Positions 41,488 through 49,251 of a stretch of DNA of 64,000 bases are shown piece after piece. Origin of the DNA: Pseudomonas sp. QS1027 (GTDB lineage Bacteria > Pseudomonadota > Gammaproteobacteria > Pseudomonadales > Pseudomonadaceae); assembly GCF_002814235.1 (NCBI RefSeq), contig NZ_PHSU01000005.1:62001-126000 (forward strand), in the 5' to 3' direction. The notes beneath the pieces were generated by a model. It was not told the origin of the DNA, made no database searches, and worked only from the letters and a program-made list of their open reading frames with translations. A program made the translations under genes and the position numbers. Within the stretch, counting starts at the first letter, position 1, and each line of letters starts with the position of its first letter.

Positions 41488-41758
41488 TGAACGGCGCCCC
41501 GGATCCATCCGGGCGGAACCTGCCCAAGTTCATTCTGGAGACACAGGCCACGGCAACTGCAAACTTGACATTGGGCATGCCCCGATAAAGGTTTACTAAA
41601 AAAACCGATCACACAGACTTAACCGTTGTGAATTTTTCAGAATTTGCAAAGGCCACTTTGCGTCCTGCAAAAACTTACAACCTGGTTGTATCAGACGCTC
41701 TCTGCTCCCCCCAGAGTCCCGATCAGTGGCCACTCACCATTTTGAGCATCTATAGAAA

Positions 41759-43468
41759 ATGAAAAACCCTGACAAAATTAGTGTTCACGAAACCTTCGAT
41801 GGTTCCGTTCGGTACTCCGCCCCCGTGTACCAGCGATACTATGTTTGGGGAAATGAACCATTACAGGCGCTATTGGAAGACATAGAAAGTTCTGGCGACG
41901 AAAACCCAGAGCAATTCATTGGCGCCACCGTTGTCCAGGACTTTGGTAAAAAAGGTGGTAACCAATCGCCTAATGAATACCTGATGATTGATGGCCAACA
42001 ACGCCTGACCACCATTTACCTGCTCATCTGCGGCCTTGTCTGGTCCTACCTCAAGGGCGGCAAGGACGAAGATGCGCTGACGCTCGCGCAGACCTACTTG
42101 TCCTTCTCTGCGGGCAGGCACGCGGGCATGCCAAAGCTCCTGCCGACCATCCAGGACCGTCGGCAGCTGTTCAACATCCTGCAATCCGACATCACCTGCA
42201 TTGAATGGAACTTCAAGGAGGAAAGTGTCGATGAGCACTCCAGCCGCCGGGGTATTTCAAACCAATGGGACAATATCAAGCGGCAATTCAACGAGGACTT
42301 TTTCAGCGAGACGGGGCGCATTTCAAAAAAGAAAATCGAGTACTTTCAGGAACGTCTCCTGTCCAAGATCGTATTCATTCAAGTCACCCTCGAGGCCACA
42401 GACGACGCCAACAGTGTCTTCTCGAAGCTGAATTATGAGGGCGTCAAACTGTCGCTCTCAGACCTGATCAGGAACGATATCATCTCCCGCGTTCCAGACA
42501 AAAACAGGGATGACCTGAACAAGTTTTATGAATCCACTTGGAGACCTTTTGAAAAGTCTTTCCCGGAGAACTCGTTTGATCAATATATCACCACCTACTC
42601 CTTCATAAAGTTCAATGGGTCCGTCTCTAAATCCAGGGCCTTTCCCGAGTTGCAGAAGGCCTGGTTCGGTATTGACCCGAGCGCCATCGTCTCGGAAATG
42701 AACCTGTACGCGGACCTTTATTGTGCCTTGGTAAAATACGCGCCACTGAAGGGCATCAGCAAAGAGGTTGGGGAGCGCGTTCACCGATTCAGCCTGATGC
42801 CGAAAACCACCGTCACCTGGCCATACATCGTGGAGCTGTTAAATGCATCCAGAGAAGGAACAGCCGCCAAAAGCCATACGCTGCAGTGCTTGTCGATCGT
42901 CGAATCATTCCTGGTTCGTCGTGCCGTCGTGGGCCTGGAACCCACGGGACTGCACTCCGTCTTCAAAGGCCTGTGGGGCAAGGCCGGGGCTGACCCCAGG
43001 AAGCTCAAGGAAAAACTGGTCACTGGCACGACACGCTGCCCCAACGATCAGCACATCCGAGAAACCCTGCGAAGCGGGGACATGTACTCAAGAAAAATCA
43101 CCAAGTATCTGCTGATACAGAGTGAGCTCCACTACAACAAGGAAAATGGCTATGACAACGCAACCGATGACTTCACGGTGGAGCACGTTCTGCCCCAAAG
43201 CCTGAACGCCAAATGGTCGATCTTGTTTACCAAGGAAGAGCACAAGGCCCTCCTGCATACCATCGGCAATCTTGTGCCGTTGACTGAAGGGCAAAACGGC
43301 AGGATCAAGGACCAGGACTGGGCCAATAAAAAGACCCACATAAAGGGCTCAAACTGGAAAATCACCCAAAAGGTCGCCTTGGCGAGAAGCTGGGACAAAG
43401 CGCAGATCCAGCGTCGAGCCAAACAGTTTGCCGACTGGGCGCTCAAGGAGTGGCCAGACGTCAAGTAA
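41759..43468 (+). CDS. DUF262/DUF1524 (GmrSD-like) nuclease
   Basis: A 569-residue protein with an N-terminal DUF262 ParB-like NTPase fold (APVYQRYYVWG near 21; IDGQQRLTT near 77-85) and a C-terminal DUF1524 HNH-type nuclease (VEHVLPQSL near 475; IGNLVPLTEGQNGRI near 502). This is the architecture of GmrSD type IV restriction enzymes, SspE and related modification-sensing defence proteins. It stands alone, without a modification or dnd/ssp gene nearby, in a lower-GC patch. A defence role is likely by family. Confidence 0.88.
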   Translation: MKNPDKISVHETFDGSVRYSAPVYQRYYVWGNEPLQALLEDIESSGDENPEQFIGATVVQDFGKKGGNQSPNEYLMIDGQQRLTTIYLLICGLVWSYLKGGKDEDALTLAQTYLSFSAGRHAGMPKLLPTIQDRRQLFNILQSDITCIEWNFKEESVDEHSSRRGISNQWDNIKRQFNEDFFSETGRISKKKIEYFQERLLSKIVFIQVTLEATDDANSVFSKLNYEGVKLSLSDLIRNDIISRVPDKNRDDLNKFYESTWRPFEKSFPENSFDQYITTYSFIKFNGSVSKSRAFPELQKAWFGIDPSAIVSEMNLYADLYCALVKYAPLKGISKEVGERVHRFSLMPKTTVTWPYIVELLNASREGTAAKSHTLQCLSIVESFLVRRAVVGLEPTGLHSVFKGLWGKAGADPRKLKEKLVTGTTRCPNDQHIRETLRSGDMYSRKITKYLLIQSELHYNKENGYDNATDDFTVEHVLPQSLNAKWSILFTKEEHKALLHTIGNLVPLTEGQNGRIKDQDWANKKTHIKGSNWKITQKVALARSWDKAQIQRRAKQFADWALKEWPDVK

Positions 43469-43614
43469 CGCCGTCCCGCCGGGGCGTAGCCTTCCTTGTG
43501 TGAGCACAGGGATTGCCACGCCCTTGAGGCGTGCAGTTGATCAAACGGGCACTCTATGCAGTCATGGAGTGGGACTGCGATACTCTTGAAACCTACACTT
43601 TCGAAGGATCCGGA

Positions 43615-44025
43615 ATGTTCAGCCACGTGACTGTCGGAACAAACAATCTCGACCAGGCCGCCGCCTTCTACGACGCGGTTCTGATTCCGTTGGGCCTGTG
43701 CCGGCGCACGGTCACGCCTGACGGTGGCCCACCTGCCGCTTGCTGGGTCATGCCTGATCGCACCTTGCCTCGGTTCTACGTCTATTCGCCCTATGACCGC
43801 CTGCCGGCCAACCCTGGCAACGGCAGCATGCTGGCGTTCTCTGCGCCTTCCCCGGAAGCCGTGGACGCAGCCTATGCCGCCGGCCTCCATGTCGGAGGCG
43901 TTGACGAAGGGGCACCAGGGCCTCGGCCTCACTATGGCGACGGCTACTACGGCGCCTACCTTCGCGACCCGGACGGCAACAAGGTCCATATCGCCCATCG
44001 TGGTGATTTGAACTTGGCCGGGTGA
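43615..44025 (+). CDS. VOC (glyoxalase/bleomycin-resistance) family protein
   Basis: A 136-residue vicinal-oxygen-chelate protein (MFSHVTVGTNNLDQAAAFYDAVLIPLG; RDPDGNKVHIAHRG at the end, with the metal-type Glu replaced by His near the terminus). The start at MFSHVT fits the family, with AAGGATCCGGA before it. The substrate is unknown. Confidence 0.85.
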   Translation: MFSHVTVGTNNLDQAAAFYDAVLIPLGLCRRTVTPDGGPPAACWVMPDRTLPRFYVYSPYDRLPANPGNGSMLAFSAPSPEAVDAAYAAGLHVGGVDEGAPGPRPHYGDGYYGAYLRDPDGNKVHIAHRGDLNLAG

Positions 44026-44059
44026 CACCTTCAGACCTGGGTAATCCCTCTGAACAGGC

Positions 44060-44539
44060 TTATGCCGCCGCCACTCCCGCAGCAATTGCATCCGCCCCGC
44101 TGCTGCCGGTGAACAGAGCCGCCTCGGCGGCGCGACGACGAGTCAGGCCAGCCATCACCTTGCCGCCGGCCTTGTTCCAGGACGCGAACTGCTTCACCGC
44201 CCCGGTCATGTCATTGGCATTGATCAAGCGCAGAAGCGTTGACGTCTGCAAGTTGCCGGCACCCAGGTTGTAGACGAAGTCCACCAGGGCGTCGAACTGG
44301 CCCTGCTTGAGCGGCACCGTTGCGGCTTTGGAGACGGCCTGCTCCCGCGAGACAAGGTCTGTGGTCAACTGCGCGTCAGCCTGCGCCTGGGTCCACACCA
44401 GCCCGGAAGTCACTTCGCGACCGGTATGCCCCCAACCAATTGTCCACGGCGCACCACCGCTGGCCGGGTCTGGATACGCCTTCAGCCGGCAACTCTCGAA
44501 ATACTTCAGCACTGCGATACCGTTGGGTGATGTTTTCAT
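44060..44539 (-). CDS. Phage-type lysozyme (GH24 endolysin)
   Basis: A 159-residue muramidase. The catalytic Glu15 in YFESCRLKAYPDPASGG, followed by TIGWGHTG, matches the GH24 E-8aa-D-5aa-T triad. LVSREQAVSKA, FDALVDFVYNLGAGNLQTSTLL and TRRRAAEAALF are also family features. No holin, spanin or other phage gene is adjacent, and there is no signal peptide. It may be a domesticated phage or tailocin-derived lysis gene. Confidence 0.9.
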   Translation of the reverse strand: MKTSPNGIAVLKYFESCRLKAYPDPASGGAPWTIGWGHTGREVTSGLVWTQAQADAQLTTDLVSREQAVSKAATVPLKQGQFDALVDFVYNLGAGNLQTSTLLRLINANDMTGAVKQFASWNKAGGKVMAGLTRRRAAEAALFTGSSGADAIAAGVAAA

Positions 44540-44992
44540 GATCTCTCCATGTGCAAAAGAACCCGCGGGGCGGGCGTTGTTGTTTTACCGATACTTGAAT
44601 CCACAAGCCTTACGCACAAGGCAGCCGAAACCATCCATGCATCACGGAAAACTTAATAGTTTCAAATAGATAAACGTTTTTTGCTGAGAGGGTGATTTGT
44701 CGCATACAGCGTTGAGTGGCGGAGCACATCAACTGTGATAAAAACACCACAAAAGCGAGTAAATAGTCCATTTCCAGACTCACTGTTTTGTGTGCAAATA
44801 TTCGGCTGTCTGACTGAGCGTAGCATGGGTCGTGAGCCCCATCCATTGCATCGAACGCCAACCACACCGCCAAAAAAGGCTTATCTGCCCCCACCCCCCA
44901 GGCAAAAACACCTATAAAAATTTCATAAATTTTTACTCGCCATTTTCTCTCACATTTGGTTACATTCGCCGAAATAACCACGGAGAACTCCT
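44540..44992. other. AT-rich intergenic region
   Basis: About 450 bp with no supported gene. It includes the lysozyme promoter side and an AT-rich stretch (44,900-44,970) that probably holds the promoter of the NRAMP leader transcript. Confidence 0.45.
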
Positions 44993-45052
44993 ATGGACCC
45001 CAGCTCTAGTAGGCCGGTCACACTGACTGGAATGGTGCCGCCTGGCAGGTAG
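44993..45052 (+). CDS. Proline-containing leader peptide ORF upstream of NRAMP transporter
   Basis: A 19-residue ORF, MDPSSSRPVTLTGMVPPGR, with a GGAG Shine-Dalgarno seven bases before the ATG. Its Asp-Pro start and later Pro-Pro pair recall leader peptides such as MgtL, in which Pro/acidic-rich nascent chains make translation sensitive to Mg2+. It is followed by a long structured leader. Function is inferred from position and composition. Confidence 0.45.
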   Translation: MDPSSSRPVTLTGMVPPGR

Positions 45053-45314
45053 GACTGACCCTGGTTGATCTCCCCCCGCTCGAACGCCCCGCGCTTTATG
45101 CAGTTCCCTTCCGTGTGACCTCCAGACAACCCGGACCGACCTCGGTCAGCGGTTGAACAACCCAATTTATTGCGTTTTCCATAACGCCAGGAATGCCTGT
45201 CATTTCGTCTCCAACAACGCCCACGGTTTGTGGCCAGGAGAAGGAAGACGTGTGCTCGCCTGTCCGATGGGAATCGAAAGCGGCTGCCAATGCCACGCTT
45301 TGGAGGAACTCACC
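45053..45314 (+). promoter_or_regulatory. Long 5' leader of the NRAMP transporter gene
   Basis: A 262-nt untranslated stretch between the leader ORF and the transporter. TGACC at 45,056 can pair with GGTCA at 45,015 within the leader ORF; GACCG-acct-CGGTC and GCGTT/AACGC hairpins follow. No intrinsic terminator with T run is seen. This is consistent with RNA-based control, but no riboswitch class is recognised. Confidence 0.4.
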
Positions 45315-46955
45315 ATGTCCAACTTGAATGCACAATCCGCTGTCCTCGACAGCGCCCATATCGGCGATATCCGCGGTGCCTTCGGCACCATTCGCCATGA
45401 CGATATCGCCCCACGCAACGGCTGGATGCATCGCCTCAAAACCCTGATGGCCATCCTCGGCCCAGGCCTGATCGTCATGGTCGGCGACAACGACGCCGGC
45501 GCCTTCAGCACCTACGGCCAGGCCGGCCAGAACTACGGCACGCTGCTGCTGTGGACCCTGGCGCTGCTGATCCCGGTGCTCTACGTCAACCAGGAAATGG
45601 TCCTGCGCCTCGGTGTCGTGACCGGTGTCGGCCATGCCCGCCTGATCCTCGACCGCTTCGGCAAGTTCTGGGGCGCGTTCAGTGCCATCGACCTGTTTAT
45701 CCTCAACGCCCTGACCATCGTCACCGAGTTCATCGGCATCAGCCTGGGGATGGATTTCCTCGGGGTGCCCAAGGTGGCCGGCGTGTGCCTGGCGGCGGTG
45801 TTCATCATGCTGGCGGCGTGCACGGGCAACTTCCGGCGCTTCGAACGGTTCGCCCTGGTCCTGGTCATCGGCAGCCTGCTGCTGGTACCGATCTTCCTGA
45901 TGATCCATCCGCCCATGACCCAGGTCGCCCATGACTTCTTCATCCCGCAACTGCCGGCTGACGGCAAGCTGTCGGACGTGTTGTTGCTGATCATCGGGAT
46001 CGTCGGCACCACCGTGGCGCCCTGGCAGTTGTTCTTCCAGCAAAGCTACGTGATCGACAAGCGCATCACCCCACGCTTCATCAAGTACGAACGCGCCGAC
46101 CTGTGGCTGGGCATCGCCCTGGTGGTGATCGGTGCGGTGGCGATGATTGCCTTCACCGCCCAGGTCTTCGTCGGCAACCCGGAGTTCGGCAACTTCACCG
46201 ACGCCGGTGCCATCGCCGCCGGCATCGCCAAGTATCACGGGCGTCTGCCGGGCGTGCTGTTCGCGGTCGCACTGATCGACGCCAGTATCATCGGCGCCAT
46301 GGCCGTGTCGCTGTCGACCGCCTACGCCCTGGGCGATGTCCTGAGCCTGAAGCACTCGTTGCACCGCAAACCCGGCGATGCCAAGGGCTTCTACCTGATG
46401 TACTGCGGCCTGATCGCCGTCGCCGCGGCCCTGGTGCTGATCCCGGGCGTACCGCTGGGCCTGCTGACCAACGCGGTACAGACCCTGGCCGGCGTCCTGC
46501 TGCCCAGCGCCACGGTGTTCCTGCTGCTGCTGTGCAATGACAAGGAAGTCCTGGGCCCTTGGGTGAACAAACGCTTCACCAATGTGGTGACCGCGGTCAT
46601 CGTCGCTATACTCGTGCTGTTATCCGTAGTCCTGACCTCGGCCGTGGCCTTCCCGGACATGTCCGGTGAAACCATCACCGATATCCTGATGGGTGGCGGT
46701 GTCGTGGGCCTGATCATCGCCATTGCGGTGAACGTGTTGCACGCCCGTAAAGCCGTGGACGAAGCCGGCCTGACCGACAAAACAACCACCTTCACCCAGG
46801 AAATGATGAACTCTTGGCGCATGCCGCCACTGGGCAAGCTTAAACCCATGGTCCTGTCCCAGCGCAATCGGATCTGGATGGGGGTGCTGCGCGGCTATCT
46901 GGTCGTCGCCATGGGCATGGTGATTTTCAAGGTGGTGCAGTTGGCAATAGCGTAA
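45315..46955 (+). CDS. NRAMP-family divalent metal transporter with atypical motifs
   Basis: A 546-residue protein with 11-12 membrane segments, starting after GGAGGAACTCACC. In TM1 the canonical DPGN is replaced by DNDAG (VGDNDAGAFSTYGQAG, near residues 56-71), and in TM6 the MPHN is replaced by APWQ (GTTVAPWQLFFQQS, near 230-243). The metal-binding Met is therefore absent. Such changes are known in NRAMP-related magnesium transporters (NRMT group), so Mg2+ or another hard cation may be carried instead of Mn2+ (inference). A long leader with a small ORF precedes it. Confidence 0.88.
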   Translation: MSNLNAQSAVLDSAHIGDIRGAFGTIRHDDIAPRNGWMHRLKTLMAILGPGLIVMVGDNDAGAFSTYGQAGQNYGTLLLWTLALLIPVLYVNQEMVLRLGVVTGVGHARLILDRFGKFWGAFSAIDLFILNALTIVTEFIGISLGMDFLGVPKVAGVCLAAVFIMLAACTGNFRRFERFALVLVIGSLLLVPIFLMIHPPMTQVAHDFFIPQLPADGKLSDVLLLIIGIVGTTVAPWQLFFQQSYVIDKRITPRFIKYERADLWLGIALVVIGAVAMIAFTAQVFVGNPEFGNFTDAGAIAAGIAKYHGRLPGVLFAVALIDASIIGAMAVSLSTAYALGDVLSLKHSLHRKPGDAKGFYLMYCGLIAVAAALVLIPGVPLGLLTNAVQTLAGVLLPSATVFLLLLCNDKEVLGPWVNKRFTNVVTAVIVAILVLLSVVLTSAVAFPDMSGETITDILMGGGVVGLIIAIAVNVLHARKAVDEAGLTDKTTTFTQEMMNSWRMPPLGKLKPMVLSQRNRIWMGVLRGYLVVAMGMVIFKVVQLAIA

Positions 46956-47089
46956 AGGCTGCGCGCTGAACCTGCAGACCGATGAATCGGACCGAGTGGG
47001 GTCCTGCCCTGGGCAGGGCGCCGCCCGGTCTGTGGATTGATGGAGATCAACAGAAGGTCCTGGAATAAGACCGATGATGAAAGATTCTC

Positions 47090-47115
47090 CAGGCCGGGTC
47101 GTTCCTCCCGGCCTG
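47090..47115 (+). terminator. Hairpin after the NRAMP gene
   Basis: CAGGCCGGG-tcgttcct-CCCGGCCTG is a perfect 9-bp stem between the transporter and the pilin operon. T residues are sparse. Confidence 0.6.
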
Positions 47116-47183
47116 ATTCCCGAACCGTCACTCAATGATGTCATAATGAAACGTGACCATGGGGTCAGGGGAGCGCCAATCAA

Positions 47184-47642
47184 ATGCCTATGAACAACAA
47201 CAGAACACAATCGGGGTTTACCCTGATCGAACTGATGATCACCGTCGCCATTGTCGCGATCCTTGCCGCCATTGCCCTTCCGGCCTACAACAGCTACGTC
47301 ACCAAGAGCAACCTCAAGTCCGCCGAGGCGGATCTGGTCGCACTGAGCCTCAACCTGGAAAACTATTACCAGAAACAATTGGTTTACCCGGTCTCGACCG
47401 CCAGCGGTGTCACCCAGATCCAATGCGTGCTGTTCGGCAACCCGACGCCCTGCACCAGCCCGACGTCAGGCTGGCAACCCAGCCAGTCCAGTAATTTCAG
47501 CTATTCCATCAGCTCCACCGCCACGACCTATACCGTAACGGCCACGGGCACTGGCACCACTGTCAGTGGCTGCATCCTTACCCTGGACCAGGGTAACAAC
47601 CGCGGCATCTCCTCCTGCAGTCCCTATAGTAGTTGGCTGTAA
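47184..47642 (+). CDS. PilE-like type IV minor pilin
   Basis: A 152-residue prepilin. The class-III leader is cleaved after Gly in [21 protein letters not shown], with Glu at +5. [20 protein letters not shown] is the PilE/PilA-type alpha-1 continuation, and a C-terminal Cys pair may close a D-loop. GGGGAG lies 11 bp before the ATG; a second ATG two codons later is possible. It is the first gene of a five-gene minor pilin operon. Confidence 0.88.
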   Translation: MPMNNNRTQSGFTLIELMITVAIVAILAAIALPAYNSYVTKSNLKSAEADLVALSLNLENYYQKQLVYPVSTASGVTQIQCVLFGNPTPCTSPTSGWQPSQSSNFSYSISSTATTYTVTATGTGTTVSGCILTLDQGNNRGISSCSPYSSWL

Positions 47643-48106
47643 TGCACAGCCGTGGCTTCACCCTGATCGAGATGATGATCACGATTACCCTGTTCGCGCT
47701 TTTGCTGGTAGTGGGGGTACCCTTGACCCAGTCGTGGACCAACAGCGCTTATCAACGCGATGCCGCCGGCCTCTTGAGACAAGGGATCAGCCGCGCCAAG
47801 TCGATCGCCCTGCGCAACCAGGGCAAGGTGCAGGACACCGCACCCGCCGCCGTGCTGTGCGTCTCCGGCCAGAGCCTCAAGTTATTGGGCCTCACTCCCG
47901 GGCAGACCATCGACTGTACCGTGACCACACAAATCCTCTGGAGTACCCCGCTCCCGACCGTCGCCGTGCTTCAGGTCGCCAACGTCAACCTGGCCTGTAT
48001 CGCCTTCAGCAACCGAGGTTTCGCGGTCAGCAGCGGCTCATGCACCACCGGCACCGTTCAAGTCACGGCAGGCAGCGAGAGCGCAGTCAATGTCCCGCTC
48101 ATATAG
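47642..48106 (+). CDS. GspH/FimT-type minor pseudopilin
   Basis: A 154-residue prepilin ([27 protein letters not shown]), of the GspH/FimU/FimT type. The following RDAAGLLRQGISRAKSIALRNQG is the typical FimT helix. The start overlaps the stop of the first pilin gene (TAATG). It probably initiates pilus assembly together with the other minor pilins. Confidence 0.87.
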   Translation: MHSRGFTLIEMMITITLFALLLVVGVPLTQSWTNSAYQRDAAGLLRQGISRAKSIALRNQGKVQDTAPAAVLCVSGQSLKLLGLTPGQTIDCTVTTQILWSTPLPTVAVLQVANVNLACIAFSNRGFAVSSGSCTTGTVQVTAGSESAVNVPLI

Positions 48107-48506
48107 GTCGGTTCCGAAGCCACAACGGGGCGATATCCTGATCGAAGCGCTGTTCGGCATCCTGCTGATGTCGATTATCGGCCTGGGGATCAGCTATGTC
48201 GCATCGCGGGCAGCGGTGAGCCAGCGCGACATGAAACTGGAAAATATCGTGGTCAGCCAGATGCGCAGCCTGCTGGAGCAAAACGGCGCGCTGTTGTGCA
48301 CGACCAACGCCGCCCTGCTCGTCGTCTCCCTCCCCACCCAGACCGCGACCCAACCGATCGTGGCAACCTGCACCACCCCCCTGGCCGTCACCGTCGGCAC
48401 CAGCGTCCTCACCGGCGGCGCGCCGCTGAGTTCGGTGGTACTGACCACCCGCACCCAGGACACCAGTATGTTTGGCGGCATCATTCGCGTGGGAGACGAG
48501 CCATGA
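48090..48506 (+). CDS. PilV-like minor pilin
   Basis: A 138-residue protein with a prepilin segment QRG-DILIEALFGILLMSIIGLG, having Glu at +5 and Asp instead of Phe at +1, as in some PilV proteins. It overlaps the preceding gene by 17 nt and the next by ATGA. The downstream region is Thr/Val-rich. Confidence 0.8.
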   Translation: MSRSYRSVPKPQRGDILIEALFGILLMSIIGLGISYVASRAAVSQRDMKLENIVVSQMRSLLEQNGALLCTTNAALLVVSLPTQTATQPIVATCTTPLAVTVGTSVLTGGAPLSSVVLTTRTQDTSMFGGIIRVGDEP

Positions 48507-49240
48507 TCCGCGGACAACGTGGCTTCACGATGATCAGCATGATGGTCGGCACGGTCATTTCCCTGCTCAGTATCCTGGCCATGCTCTCGCTGTATAAAAA
48601 CCTGGTCTATAACTCGGTGACATCGATCCAGAGCGCCACCCAGGATGGCCAGGCCGCCTCGGCCCTGTTGACCGCTCAACGTGAGCTGATGAATGGCGGG
48701 TTCTGGAGTGGCAGCGCCACCGTGCGCGCCACCTCCGATATCGGTAATAATTTCGTGCTGCTGTCCGGTGCCGCGCTGAGCAATGGCACCCTGACCGGCA
48801 CCGCCACCGCCCAGACCAATTTCCCGACCCTGACCAGTGCCGCGCCGACCGGTACCACCGGCAACGCGATTGTCTGGTCCTACCAGACCAGCTCCACGGC
48901 CACGGCCAGTTGTGCCGGGCTGCTGGCCAGCAACGGCGCCCTGATCAGCATCAATGGCGGAACCAGTTGTACCCAGGCCTCGACGCAATGGGGTACAGCG
49001 ACCTGGACCAGCACCACGCTGATCGCCACCAACCAGGGCACCGCGCCGTTCTCGGTCGGCTTCGCCACCTGCTGGCCTTACGGCCGTAACACCGACACCA
49101 CCAATACCGCCTATCGCCTGCAAATCACCCTGAGCGCCAACAACAGCACACTGGACCCCAATAGCACCAATCCGCAGCCCGCCTACGTCCAAAGCAAGGC
49201 GACGGCGTGCCTGATCAATTTCGAAAAACCCTCTTCCTGA
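48503..49240 (+). CDS. PilW-like minor pilin
   Basis: A 245-residue protein with prepilin segment GQRG-FTMISMMVGTVISLLSILAML (Ser in place of Glu at +5), matching PilW-like proteins. The body is rich in Thr, Ser and Ala with a few Cys. Its ATG overlaps the pilV-like stop. Confidence 0.82.
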   Translation: MIRGQRGFTMISMMVGTVISLLSILAMLSLYKNLVYNSVTSIQSATQDGQAASALLTAQRELMNGGFWSGSATVRATSDIGNNFVLLSGAALSNGTLTGTATAQTNFPTLTSAAPTGTTGNAIVWSYQTSSTATASCAGLLASNGALISINGGTSCTQASTQWGTATWTSTTLIATNQGTAPFSVGFATCWPYGRNTDTTNTAYRLQITLSANNSTLDPNSTNPQPAYVQSKATACLINFEKPSS

Positions 49241-49251
49241 CCGAGCCCTCG

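Noticed and set aside
44610..44981. 123-codon minus-strand frame in the AT-rich gap before the NRAMP leader
   Set aside because: It overlaps the promoter/leader region of the transporter, has no clear Shine-Dalgarno, and its composition looks non-coding.
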